A DNA stretch of 64,000 nt from Halorubrum sp. Atlit-26R. Its GTDB lineage: Archaea; Halobacteriota; Halobacteria; Halobacteriales; Haloferacaceae. The stretch's first letter is position 1; each line of letters starts with the position of its first letter. The position numbers were made by a program, and so were the translations under genes. Of this stretch, positions 32,866-41,580 are shown one piece after another. The DNA is taken from the NCBI RefSeq assembly GCF_003666015.1, contig NZ_QPLT01000007.1, positions 124,001-188,000 on the forward strand. The letters are read 5' to 3'. The notes beneath the pieces are model-generated. The model worked only from the letters and a program-made list of their open reading frames with translations. It searched no databases and had not been told where the DNA came from.

Positions 32866-34940
32866 TCCGCCCCCTCCGCGGTCGCCGTCGGTCGTACCGA
32901 AGGCGTCACGCTCGCGTTTCCGGCGGCCCCGTGCGCGGACCGCCAGTCGCCCCGAACCGGCCCGTCGTCGGCGTTCGCCCCCGTGACCGCGTCGATCCGG
33001 TCGGGGTGGTACGGCGCCGCCGCGGGGACGGGGTCCATGATGCTCCCGGAGCGCGCGCCGGGGACGGTCCCGCGGAGCCGGTCGAGCAGCCGCGCCGCGG
33101 GCGACTCGCGGACCGCGACCGCGCTCGGATGGCGGTGGAGCGCGCCGTCGACGGGCGAGGTCGGTCGGTACGCCCGGTCGCCGGCCGCGCGCGGGCCGAC
33201 GTTCGCGCCCTCCCAGTAGTTCCCGCGGTCCCCGTCGGCCCACACGCGCAGGGCGCCGGCCCCGGCGTCGGCGTGGTCGTCGTTCCCGACGAAGTCGTTC
33301 GCGACGATCCGGCTCGACGGCACGACGGTCGTCGCGCGCGCCCCGAGTCCGTTGTCGACGACGACGTTGTGTTCGTACAGCGACCCGCGGGCGCTCGTGG
33401 AGAACCCGAGGTCGTTGCCGACCACCGTGTTGTAGCCGATATAGGTCCGGGTCCCCGAGGCCTGGATCCCGGCGCTGGAGTTGCGGACGTCGTTACCGAC
33501 GATCGCGTTGCCGGCCGGCCGCGTCATCACGGTGATCCCGGCGAACAGCTCGTTCCGGAAGGCGTTGTCCGCGACCAGCGCGTCGCCGGTGTACATGAGG
33601 TGCGTCCCGTACCGGTTGTCGACGAACGTCGAGTTCCGGACGACCGAGCCGTCCGCGCGGTGGAGGTAGATCCCGTCGCGGCCGCCCTCGAACCGGCTGT
33701 CGGTGACGGTGACGCGCGACTCCATCCCGGTGACCCCCATGAATCCCTCCTGCCACTCGTCGGTCCCGTCGACGAGGAGCCCCGTCGCGGTCGCGTGCGA
33801 GCCCTCCCGGAGCAGGAGCCCGCTCGCGTCCGTGTCGACGGCGACGTCGTCGACGACGAGCCCCGGCGCGCCGACCGCCTTGACCCCGGCGTCGCCGTGG
33901 CCGTAGCCGAGCTGGATGTTCGTGTCCCACGTTCCGCCCTCCGGGTCGCGGGACTCGCGGGCCGCGTCCGGGTCGCGGGTGCGGTTCCCCGTGCCCGCGA
34001 TTCGCATCCCCGTGAGCGCCACGTCGGGCGCGCGGACGGTGATCACCGACCCGGTCCCGTTGCCGACGACGCGGGTCGTCTCGGTCCCGTTCCCCGGGCC
34101 GCGGTTCGTCTCCGCCCCGCCGCGTCCGCTGCCCGCGCCGGCGATCGTCACGGACCGGTTCACCGTCACGGTCTCGTCGTACGTCCCGGGCGGGACGCGG
34201 ACCGTCGTGTTCGGCGGTGCGGCCGCGACCGCGGCGTCGATGGTGGGGGCGTCCTCGCCGACGACGACGGAGACGGGACGGTCCGCGCGCCGCTCCGCCG
34301 CCGCGAGCCGCTCGTTCGCCGCCCGCCAGCGCTCCGGCGCGAGCGACCGCACGGTCGCCGCGGAGTCGACGTCGAACGACCGGGTCCGGACCGCCTCCCA
34401 GCCGACGACCGACCCGCCGTGGTCGTCCGCGAACGCCGCCGCCGCCTCGCCGTCCCGGAAGGGGACGACGACCTCGCCGGACGGGCCCTCGGCGTCGCTC
34501 CCGACGACGTACCGGGCCTCACCGACCGGCGTCCACCCGCCCGCGCCGGTCGCGGAGAACAGCCCCGACTCGGTCGTGCCCGGGTCCCTGTGGTCGAACG
34601 TCTCGACGTACGCGACGAGCGGGTAGCCGAACTGCCGCTCCGTCCGGCCGTCCCGCCGCGAGTCGACGAACGAGGCGACCCCGTTGTAGCCGACGACGTA
34701 CTGGAGCTGCGAGTAGAACACCTGGACCCGCGGGAGGGTCGCGTCCCCGGCCATCAGCGCGTCCGTCTCCGAGGAGAGCCCCAGCTCGACCGCGTCGTCG
34801 AACCGCACCGGCTCGGGGACCGACTCGCTCGGGTCCGCGGCGAACGCGCCGGCGGTCGCGACCGCGGCGAGCGCGACGACCGCGACGACCGCGAGGCGGA
34901 GGCGACGCGACCGGGCGGTAGCGGGGTCGAAAACTGCCAC
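32862..34940 (-). CDS. nosD: NosD-like beta-helix protein with N-terminal NosL-like domain
   Basis: A 692-residue exported protein with an N-terminal signal/anchor helix (about 10-33). Residues about 55-200 are NosL-like: Phe-Tyr-Ser-Gln-Leu, then Ala-Arg-Tyr-Val-Val-Gly-Ser, Gly-Pro-Ser-Gly-Glu-Val-Val-Val-Pro-Phe and Gly-Gly-Ser-Val-Val-Gly-Trp. The Cys-x-x-Cys-Gly-Met copper motif of true NosL is absent. Residues about 245-620 are a right-handed beta helix of the NosD/CASH kind. Ordinary NosD proteins are near 400-450 residues, so the extra N-terminal domain is notable. It heads the nosDFY operon and is divergent from nosL. Confidence 0.85.
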   Translation of the reverse strand: MAVFDPATARSRRLRLAVVAVVALAAVATAGAFAADPSESVPEPVRFDDAVELGLSSETDALMAGDATLPRVQVFYSQLQYVVGYNGVASFVDSRRDGRTERQFGYPLVAYVETFDHRDPGTTESGLFSATGAGGWTPVGEARYVVGSDAEGPSGEVVVPFRDGEAAAAFADDHGGSVVGWEAVRTRSFDVDSAATVRSLAPERWRAANERLAAAERRADRPVSVVVGEDAPTIDAAVAAAPPNTTVRVPPGTYDETVTVNRSVTIAGAGSGRGGAETNRGPGNGTETTRVVGNGTGSVITVRAPDVALTGMRIAGTGNRTRDPDAARESRDPEGGTWDTNIQLGYGHGDAGVKAVGAPGLVVDDVAVDTDASGLLLREGSHATATGLLVDGTDEWQEGFMGVTGMESRVTVTDSRFEGGRDGIYLHRADGSVVRNSTFVDNRYGTHLMYTGDALVADNAFRNELFAGITVMTRPAGNAIVGNDVRNSSAGIQASGTRTYIGYNTVVGNDLGFSTSARGSLYEHNVVVDNGLGARATTVVPSSRIVANDFVGNDDHADAGAGALRVWADGDRGNYWEGANVGPRAAGDRAYRPTSPVDGALHRHPSAVAVRESPAARLLDRLRGTVPGARSGSIMDPVPAAAPYHPDRIDAVTGANADDGPVRGDWRSAHGAAGNASVTPSVRPTATAEGAE

Positions 34941-35044
34941 GCGAACCTTTCGATCGGCGGCGACTTAGGGCGTTTGGTTCGTTCCTCGAACGCGGCTTTG
35001 AACGCGTCCAGAGGTGCTAAGAGGCCGGTACTCCAACTACGATT

Positions 35045-35638
35045 ATGACGAAAGGCGACCCGTCGACCCCTACACCCGCCAGCTCGGAGAGCGTCCCGCG
35101 GCGACGCCTGCTCGCCGGAATCGCCGCCGCCGGGATCGGTTCCGTCGCCGGCTGCGCCGGCGGCGGGTCGAACTCGATCGCCCCCGTCTCCATCGACGAC
35201 GATCAGGCCTGCGACCAGTGCGGGATGATCGTCGCCGACCATCCCGGGACGGTCGGGCAGGTCCACTTCGAGGACGACGAGCCGGAGGGCGGTCGCCCGG
35301 CGCAGTTCTGTAGCGCCACCTGTACGTACACCTACCGGTTCGACGCCGAGGGCGAGGGACGGACGCCGCTGGCGACGTTCCTCACCGACTACTCGGCGGT
35401 CGAACAGGAGGTCTTCGAGCAGGGCGGCGACACGATGTTCTCCTCGCACGTCGAGAGCGAGGCGTTCGCCCGAGAGTCGGCCCTCACGGTCGTCGCGCGC
35501 AGCGAGGTGATCGGCGCGATGGGGCCGGACCTGATCCCGTTCAGCGACGACGGAGACGTCGACGAGTTCGTCGCGGAGTACGGCGGCGAGGCGATGCCCG
35601 CGACCGAGGTGGAGCGGTCGACGCTGGAAGCCTTATAA
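35045..35638 (+). CDS. nosL: NosL-like copper-binding lipoprotein
   Basis: A 197-residue exported lipoprotein. An Arg-Arg-Arg-Leu-Leu signal region and a lipobox at Cys37 lead into the NosL domain. The copper motif Cys56-Asp-Gln-Cys59-Gly-Met61, a second Cys pair (Cys89 and Cys93) and the C-terminal Gly-Ala-Met-Gly-Pro-Asp-Leu-Ile-Pro-Phe motif are all seen. NosL delivers Cu(I) to nitrous oxide reductase. The last sense codon and stop form TTATAA, the first of three TATA-like boxes in the following gap. Confidence 0.9.
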   Translation: MTKGDPSTPTPASSESVPRRRLLAGIAAAGIGSVAGCAGGGSNSIAPVSIDDDQACDQCGMIVADHPGTVGQVHFEDDEPEGGRPAQFCSATCTYTYRFDAEGEGRTPLATFLTDYSAVEQEVFEQGGDTMFSSHVESEAFARESALTVVARSEVIGAMGPDLIPFSDDGDVDEFVAEYGGEAMPATEVERSTLEAL

Positions 35639-35701
35639 AAGACGGAGGTCGACGGAAGCGATTTATAAAAGCGTGAGCGGACGGAGAGAAGGGTATATAA
35701 A
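35634..35701. promoter_or_regulatory. Three evenly spaced TATA-like boxes between converging genes
   Basis: TTATAAAA (35634-35641), TTTATAAAA (35662-35670) and GTATATAAA (35693-35701) are about 30 bases apart between the ends of nosL and carB. Because the flanking genes converge, these are not their promoters. They could drive a small RNA or act as A/T-rich transcript ends. Confidence 0.4.
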
Positions 35702-35739
35702 CAGACCGCGGAAGGCGGCCGCGCTCGGGCTCGGTCCGC

Positions 35740-38700
35740 CTACTCCGCGGCGCCCCACTTCTCGACGCGCTTCGGGCGGTCCGAGACCGCCATCACGTCG
35801 AGGTCGTCGCCCGCGCGGTCGAGGGCTTCGAGCGCCGCTTTCGCCGACGCGTGCGTCGAGAAGTAGGTGATCTCCTCCTCGACGGCGACCTCCAGCAGGT
35901 CGCGCTGGCGCGAGACGATGAGGTCGAGCTCGCCGCGCCGCGCCGCCTCGATGAGGTCCGTCGCCTCGCTCAGCTCGAAGTGCTCGGCGTACCCGTCGAC
36001 GAGCGCCTCGCCGGCCTCTGTTCCCGGGTCCGGGAACTCCTCGGCCGAGAGGTCGACGACGGCGGTACCGGACTCCGGGATCGGCTTCCCGGTGGAGTCC
36101 TGCGCCTTGTCGTACGCCTTGCCGAAGGAGGTCGCCGTGCCCATCACCTCACCGGTCGACTTCATCTCGGGACCGAGCCGCGGGTCCGAGCCCGGCAGGC
36201 GGTCGAACGGCAGGACGACCTCCTTCACGGAGCGGTGTTCGGGGATCTGCTCGTCGACGTCGAGGTCGGCGAGCGTCAGGTCGTCCGTCATCACCTTCGC
36301 CGCGAGCTTCGCGATGGGGACGCCCGTCGCCTTCGAGACGAACGGGACGGTGCGCGAGGAGCGCGGGTTCGCCTCCAACACGTACACCTCGCTGTCGGCG
36401 TCGCTCTCGACGTCCGTCACCGCGAGCTGGACGTTGAGCAGGCCGACCGTGTCGAGCGCGCGGGCGATGTCCTCGGTGACCTCGCGGACCCGGCCGAGCG
36501 TCTCGTCGCCGAGCGAGCGCGGCGGGATCATGCACGCGGAGTCGCCCGAGTGGACGCCCGCGCTCTCGACGTGTTCCATCACGCCGCCGAGGAGGACGTC
36601 CTCCCCGTCGGCGACGGCGTCGACGTCCAGCTCGACCGCGTCGTCGAGGAACTGGTCGACGAGGATGGGCTTGTCCGGCGAGACGCGGACCGCCTCCTCG
36701 ATGTACTCCTCGAGCTCCGCGTCGTCCTCGACGACCCGCATCGCGCGGCCGCCGAGCACGTAGGAGGGGCGCACGAGGACCGGGTAGCCGATCTCGTGGG
36801 CGAGTTCGAGCGCCTCGGCCTCGCTCGTCGCGGTGCCGCCCTCGGGCTGGGCGACGCCCATCTCGTCCATCAGGACGTTGAAGCGGTCGCGGTCCTCCGC
36901 GAGGTCCATCGCCTCGACGCTCGTGCCCAGAATCTCGCAGTCCAGCCCGCGGCGCTCGATCTCCTCGGCGAGCGGTTCGCCCACGTTGACGGAGGTCTGC
37001 CCGCCGAACTGGACCATCACGCCGTCGGCGCCGGTCGTCTCGATCACGTCGGCGACCTCCTCCGCGGAGATGGGCTCGAAGAAGAGTCCGTCGGAGGTGT
37101 CGTAGTCCGTCGACACCGTCTCCGGGTTGTTGTTGATCACGTGCGCGTCGATGCCCAGCTCGCGGAGCGCGCGCACCGCGTGGACCGCGCAGTAGTCGAA
37201 CTCGACGCCCTGCCCGATGCGGATCGGGCCGCCGCCGACGACCACGACGCTCTCGACGTCGGGGTCGACGCGGACCTCGTTCGCCGCGCCCGCGGTGTCG
37301 GCGCCCTGGAGGAACTCCGGCAGCCGCGCGGAGTAGTAGTAGGGCGTGGACGCCTCGAACTCGCCCGCGCAGGTGTCGACCTGCTTGTACGTGCGGTCGG
37401 GGACGCTCGCCTCGATTTCGCCGACGTCGGCGTCGACGCCGCCGGCGGCCGCGACCGAGGCGATCTCCGCGTCTGTGCGGCCGACCATCGCGGCCTCGGT
37501 GAAGTCGCCCTCGGCGGCCGCGGCGGTACCGTCGGCGACCTTCTCGAAGCGCTCGACGTACCAGCGGTGGATGCCGGTGAGGTCGATCACGTCGTCGACG
37601 GAGTAGCCGCGGTCGAACGCCTCGAACATCGCGTACGGGCGGTCCGGGCTCGGGCGTTCGAGGTACTCGGACTCGAGCTCGTCGTCGCCGACCTCGTCGA
37701 AGTCGACGGCGGGGTCGTACTCGGAGGAGCGCAGCGCCTTCACCATGCTCTCCTCGAACGTCCGGCCGATCGACATCGCCTCGCCGGTGGACTTCATCGC
37801 CGTGCCGAGCTCGAAGTCCACGTCGTCGAACTTGTCGATGGGCCAGCGCGGCACCTTCGTCACCACGTAGTCGATGGCGGGCTCGAAGGCGGCGGTCGTC
37901 TCGCCGGTGATCTCGTTGTCGATCTCGTGGAGCCGCTTGCCGAGCGCGACCTTCGCCGTGACGCGGGCGATCGGGTAGCCGGTCGCCTTCGACGCGAGCG
38001 CGGAGGAGCGGGAGACGCGCGGGTTCACCTCGACGACGCGGTACTCGCCGCCCGGCGTGCCGTCGTCGTGCCACGCGAACTGGATGTTACAGCCGCCCTG
38101 GATGCCGAGGTCCCGAATGACTTCGAGCGCCGCGTCGCGCATCTCTTGGTGGCCGTCGTCGGGGATCACCTGCGAGGGAGTGACGACCGTCGACTCGCCG
38201 GTGTGGATCCCCATCGGGTCGATGTTTTCCATGTTGCAGATGATGATACAGGAGTCGTCGGCGTCCCGCATCACCTCGTACTCCAGCTCGACCCAGCCCG
38301 AGATGGACTCGGTGATCAGCACCTCGCTGTTGCGCGAGAGGCGGAGCCCCTTGCGGACGCGCTCGACGAGCTCCTCGAAGTCGTCGACGACGCCCGAGCC
38401 GGAGCCGCCGAGGGTGTAGGTCGTGCGCGCGATGACCGGGAGCCCGCCGACCGCGTCGACCGCGTCCTGAACGCGCTCGCGGAAGTACTCCTCGTCGAAG
38501 TCGGTGACCGACTCGTCGTCGTCGAGGGAGATGGTGGTCGACTTCGGCACCGGCTGGCCGAGGCCCTCCATCCGCTGGCGGAACAGGTCGCGGTCCTCCG
38601 TCGCGTAGATGGTGTCGAGCGGCGTCCCCATCACCTCGACGTCGTGCTCCTCTAAGATCCCCTCCTCGGCGAGCTCGGCGGTGACGTTGAGCCCGGTCTG

Positions 38701-38967
38701 GCCGCCGAGCCCCGCGATGACGCCGTCCGGCTCCTCGATGCGGATGACCTCCGCGATGGCCTCGGGCGTGATCGGCTCGATGTACACCCGGTCGGCCGTC
38801 TCGGGGTCGGTCATGATCGTCGCGGGGTTCGAGTTCACCAAGACGACGCGAGCGCCCTCCTCCTGGAGGGCGCGACACGCCTGCGCGCCGGAGTAGTCGA
38901 ACTCGGCCGCCTGTCCGATCTGAATCGGTCCGCTGCCGATAAGTAGAATCGTCCGGTCCTCGCTCAT
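35740..38967 (-). CDS. carB: Carbamoyl-phosphate synthase large subunit
   Basis: A 1075-residue enzyme that makes carbamoyl phosphate from glutamine-derived ammonia, bicarbonate and two ATP, for pyrimidine and arginine synthesis. Two homologous ATP-grasp halves are seen: the first from Gly-Ser-Gly-Pro-Ile-Gln-Ile-Gly-Gln-Ala at residue 12, the second from Gly-Gly-Gly-Pro-Ile-Arg-Ile-Gly-Gln near 577. A C-terminal regulatory domain (about 940-1065) ends with Asp-Val-Met-Ala-Val-Ser-Asp. The small subunit carA is not adjacent and not in the window. The length matches the family. Confidence 0.95.
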   Translation of the reverse strand: MSEDRTILLIGSGPIQIGQAAEFDYSGAQACRALQEEGARVVLVNSNPATIMTDPETADRVYIEPITPEAIAEVIRIEEPDGVIAGLGGQTGLNVTAELAEEGILEEHDVEVMGTPLDTIYATEDRDLFRQRMEGLGQPVPKSTTISLDDDESVTDFDEEYFRERVQDAVDAVGGLPVIARTTYTLGGSGSGVVDDFEELVERVRKGLRLSRNSEVLITESISGWVELEYEVMRDADDSCIIICNMENIDPMGIHTGESTVVTPSQVIPDDGHQEMRDAALEVIRDLGIQGGCNIQFAWHDDGTPGGEYRVVEVNPRVSRSSALASKATGYPIARVTAKVALGKRLHEIDNEITGETTAAFEPAIDYVVTKVPRWPIDKFDDVDFELGTAMKSTGEAMSIGRTFEESMVKALRSSEYDPAVDFDEVGDDELESEYLERPSPDRPYAMFEAFDRGYSVDDVIDLTGIHRWYVERFEKVADGTAAAAEGDFTEAAMVGRTDAEIASVAAAGGVDADVGEIEASVPDRTYKQVDTCAGEFEASTPYYYSARLPEFLQGADTAGAANEVRVDPDVESVVVVGGGPIRIGQGVEFDYCAVHAVRALRELGIDAHVINNNPETVSTDYDTSDGLFFEPISAEEVADVIETTGADGVMVQFGGQTSVNVGEPLAEEIERRGLDCEILGTSVEAMDLAEDRDRFNVLMDEMGVAQPEGGTATSEAEALELAHEIGYPVLVRPSYVLGGRAMRVVEDDAELEEYIEEAVRVSPDKPILVDQFLDDAVELDVDAVADGEDVLLGGVMEHVESAGVHSGDSACMIPPRSLGDETLGRVREVTEDIARALDTVGLLNVQLAVTDVESDADSEVYVLEANPRSSRTVPFVSKATGVPIAKLAAKVMTDDLTLADLDVDEQIPEHRSVKEVVLPFDRLPGSDPRLGPEMKSTGEVMGTATSFGKAYDKAQDSTGKPIPESGTAVVDLSAEEFPDPGTEAGEALVDGYAEHFELSEATDLIEAARRGELDLIVSRQRDLLEVAVEEEITYFSTHASAKAALEALDRAGDDLDVMAVSDRPKRVEKWGAAE

Positions 38968-39017
38968 TACGCGGACGAAATACGCTCATCGTAATAAGGC
39001 CGGCGGTAGAGTACGAA

Positions 39018-39045
39018 TCTCGCAGCGAGTTTGCGATTTTCGCAA
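39018..39045. promoter_or_regulatory. Double palindrome upstream of carB
   Basis: CTCGCAGCGAG (39018-39028) is followed by TTGCGA-TTT-TCGCAA (39031-39045), both perfect inverted repeats, about 50 bases before the carB start on the minus strand. The position suits an operator for carB, but no regulator is known to me for these sites. Confidence 0.45.
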
Positions 39046-39163
39046 GACACGACATGCCACGGTGGTCGGTACGACACCACATGATTCTCCCGCCGCTCCG
39101 TATCGGTGAGCTGAGAGGCCCACCACAAGGGATTTATCGATATGTCAGAAATCCGGGACCGAC

Positions 39164-40174
39164 ATGCGCTGTTCCCGCCGCCGTGCCCTCCGACTGCTCG
39201 GCGCCGCCGGCGCGACCGCCGCGACGGCCGGGTGCCTGAGCCCCGGCGACCTCGATTCGTACGCGCTCATCGCCGACGAACTGGACCTGTCGTCGATCGG
39301 CCGACCCTACCTGTGGCCCGACCCAACGGTCATCGACGCCACGACCCGCGTCGATTTTGCGACCGAGGCCAAGACCGCGTCCCTCTCCGAGCTGTTCGAG
39401 ACCGGAGAAGTGACCGTCGAGCAGTGGCCCCTCGTCGGCCCCGACGAGTGGGGAACCGAGACCCGCCCGCGACCGACGTTCCTCGAACGCGACGGGATCT
39501 TCTACGAGGTCCGGATCGTGGAGGAGCGCGTCCTCGAACGCGATCGGTGGCACTTCGCGCTTGACCGGACCGACGAGACGCCGCCCGACGGCGCGGCGGT
39601 CGCGGAACCGCCCTTCGACCTCTCCGAGCAGGACGAGCGCGTGTTCGACGCCGCGCTCGACGCCGTGTACGCGGGCAACGACGGCTTCCTCGGCGACCCC
39701 CAGTTCGACGAGCTCCAGACCGTCGAGTTCCACCACGGGCTCGACGCCGACGCCAGCGCGCTCGTCCCGTCGCCGCCGTTCGAGTTCGTGGAGTACAGCG
39801 ACGAATTCTTCCGAGCCGTCACGGAGCGGCGGACCGTCGACGTTCCGGAGTGGACGTACGCGACCACCGAGATCAGCGACTCCCGGAGCGAGTTCACGTC
39901 GTACGCGCGGGACGCGATCGTCGAACGCGACCTGAGCGAGGTCGGACTCTCGGACTCGGCCGCCGGCGTGTTAGACGACGCCATCGCCGAGGAGCCGCGC
40001 CGCTACGAGGAGGGCGCGCCCCCGTCCGAGAAGCTCGACGAGGCTCTCGGCGCGCTCGGCATCGCCGGCGACCTCGAACCGATCGAGGGCTACGACGAGC
40101 GGGTCGACTTCCGGAACGTCGTCGTCGAGTACCGAGACGGCGTCTATCGGTTCGATCTGATCGTAACGCCGTAG
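39164..40174 (+). CDS. Lipoprotein, unknown
   Basis: A 336-residue exported protein. A short basic N-terminus with a Cys at position 3, a hydrophobic stretch and a lipobox at Cys23 (Thr-Ala-Gly-Cys) are seen. The mature protein is acidic with no recognised domain and no Cys. The ATG at 39164 is divergent from carB, and the 196-bp gap holds the double palindrome. The function is unknown. Confidence 0.7.
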   Translation: MRCSRRRALRLLGAAGATAATAGCLSPGDLDSYALIADELDLSSIGRPYLWPDPTVIDATTRVDFATEAKTASLSELFETGEVTVEQWPLVGPDEWGTETRPRPTFLERDGIFYEVRIVEERVLERDRWHFALDRTDETPPDGAAVAEPPFDLSEQDERVFDAALDAVYAGNDGFLGDPQFDELQTVEFHHGLDADASALVPSPPFEFVEYSDEFFRAVTERRTVDVPEWTYATTEISDSRSEFTSYARDAIVERDLSEVGLSDSAAGVLDDAIAEEPRRYEEGAPPSEKLDEALGALGIAGDLEPIEGYDERVDFRNVVVEYRDGVYRFDLIVTP

Positions 40175-40253
40175 GAGGCTCGCGGACCGTCGCCGGCCGA
40201 CCGCACACCGCCCCCTCGACGCGGGCGGAGGCGTCTCGGACGCCGAGCCGCCC

Positions 40254-40478
40254 TCAGGTCTCGAGCCGGTACCGGTACGGCTGGCCCGCGATGACCTCGA
40301 CCTCGCCGCGCTCGGCCCGCCGCCCCAACACGGTGGCGATCCGGTGCGGGCTGTCGATCGCCTCGCAGTCGTCGCACTCCTCGACGAGTGCGAGGATCTC
40401 CCGCGCCGTCAGCGGCTCGTCGGCCTCGGCGAGCACGCCGCGGATCCGGTCGAACCGGTCGTATTCGCCGGCGCTCAT
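40254..40478 (-). CDS. Small winged-helix-like protein
   Basis: A 74-residue protein. The pattern Ile-Arg-Gly-Val-Leu-Ala-Glu-Ala-Asp-Glu-Pro-Leu-Thr-Ala-Arg-Glu-Ile, then His-Arg-Ile-Ala-Thr-Val-Leu-Gly-Arg-Arg and a beta wing (Val-Glu-Val-Ile-Ala-Gly-Gln) is that of a small winged helix. Two Cys (Glu-Cys-Asp-Asp-Cys) lie in the loop before the recognition helix and could bind a metal or sense redox. The targets are unknown. Confidence 0.65.
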   Translation of the reverse strand: MSAGEYDRFDRIRGVLAEADEPLTAREILALVEECDDCEAIDSPHRIATVLGRRAERGEVEVIAGQPYRYRLET

Positions 40479-40618
40479 GCGTCTTACGTACGGTCTCCGA
40501 ACATATAGGGTTCAGTGAGACAGAAGTCGGACGATTGTCTGACAGGAGGCGTGAGACGGCCGTTATTCGGCGTTTTGGCGGCTCCCGAGAAACGTCGGCG
40601 GAGGGTTCCGTCCCGAAC

Positions 40619-41152
40619 TCAGGCGTACGGGTCCTCGGCCTCGAGGTCGCGCTCCGCCCGGTACTGCTCGACGAACTCGCTCACGTCGAACTCGACCATC
40701 TCCCGCTCGAACGCCGACAGCGCCTCGTCGTCGTCCGCGTGGCTCACGGCGTGTTCCATCAGCTCGACGACGAGCTCGACGACGATCTCGTGGAGCCGGC
40801 GGGAGTCGAACTCGGTCACCCAGACCATCGCGTACCCCACGTCGGCGTTCTCGCTGGCGTCGTGGGAAACGACCGCCTCCGGGAACTCCTCTAAGACGAC
40901 GCCGAGCAGGTGCGGCGTGTCGAACTCCGGCATCTCCTCGCTGGTCGTGTCGATCGCCTCGCGGAGGACCTCGACGAGGAAGTCCGGGAGGAACCGCTCG
41001 GGGGGGTGGACGTCCATCACGACCGCGTGGGTCTCGCCGCAGGCGCACTCGTACTCGCGCATCCCGAGGTCCAGTTCGCCGACGCCGACCGTCTCCCCGC
41101 AGGGTAGCTCCAGCGCGTTCTCGTCGCCGCCGGGGACGCGGGGCTGAGACAT
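40619..41152 (-). CDS. Conserved haloarchaeal protein, unknown
   Basis: A 177-residue acidic protein. The N-terminal part has Cys-Gly-Glu-Thr and Cys-Ala-Cys-Gly-Glu-Thr-His, a possible metal site. The rest is mostly helical, with Val-Val-Leu-Glu-Glu-Phe-Pro-Glu-Ala and a Glu/Val-rich helix near 118-132. It looks like a conserved haloarchaeal DUF protein, with no known activity. It is read in the same direction as the small winged-helix gene, 140 bases upstream of it. Confidence 0.65.
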   Translation of the reverse strand: MSQPRVPGGDENALELPCGETVGVGELDLGMREYECACGETHAVVMDVHPPERFLPDFLVEVLREAIDTTSEEMPEFDTPHLLGVVLEEFPEAVVSHDASENADVGYAMVWVTEFDSRRLHEIVVELVVELMEHAVSHADDDEALSAFEREMVEFDVSEFVEQYRAERDLEAEDPYA

Positions 41153-41219
41153 ACCTCCGTTTGGTCGCTGTCGAGGTTAAAAGGAGCGGAACCGCCTCGT
41201 CACGCGGGCCGTGACCGGC

Positions 41220-41519
41220 TCACTCGCGGTTCTCTTCGGCGTCGCTCTCGTCGTGACTTCCTTCGGCGCTGCTCTCGTCACGGCCGTCCGCTCCGTTCGC
41301 GTCGTCCGCGTCGTCCGCGTCGTCCGCGTCGTCCGTTTGGCCGACTTCCTCGGGCTCGTCGCTCCCGCCGTGCGTCTCAACCTCCGCTTCGACTTCGATC
41401 TCGATCCCGTTCGCCTCGTACGTCGCTTCGAGGACCTCGGCGTCCTCGCGTTCGATCTCTAATTCGTCCCGGTCGACCTCCACTTCGACCTCCACGTCGA
41501 CGGTCACCTCGTCGGACAT
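41220..41519 (-). CDS. Highly acidic low-complexity protein
   Basis: A 99-residue protein starting at ATG 41519. The first 50 residues alternate Val and Glu/Asp, suggesting a long beta or amyloid-like strand; the last 45 are Asp/Glu/Ala/Ser with a three-residue Asp-Asp-Ala repeat. The repeat comes from four 9-bp tandem units (41299-41335). No domain is seen. The Val-Glu repeat resembles short haloarchaeal amphipathic proteins of unknown role. Confidence 0.5.
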   Translation of the reverse strand: MSDEVTVDVEVEVEVDRDELEIEREDAEVLEATYEANGIEIEVEAEVETHGGSDEPEEVGQTDDADDADDADDANGADGRDESSAEGSHDESDAEENRE

Positions 41520-41580
41520 GGCGCCCGCTACGCGCGCGAGATCCAAAAAACGTCCCCGCAGGAAAGCCGGGTCGGCGGCG

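Noticed and set aside
32931-35048. A 705-codon plus-strand frame opposite nosD
   Set aside because: Shadow frame; the minus-strand nosD has a signal peptide, beta-helix repeats and operon overlaps.
28000-36000. A nosZ gene or fragment
   Set aside because: No protein with the NosZ propeller or CuA motifs is seen on either strand.
35851-38655. A 934-codon plus-strand frame opposite carB
   Set aside because: It is the shadow of carB in high-GC DNA, with Arg/Val/Asp-biased composition and no domains.
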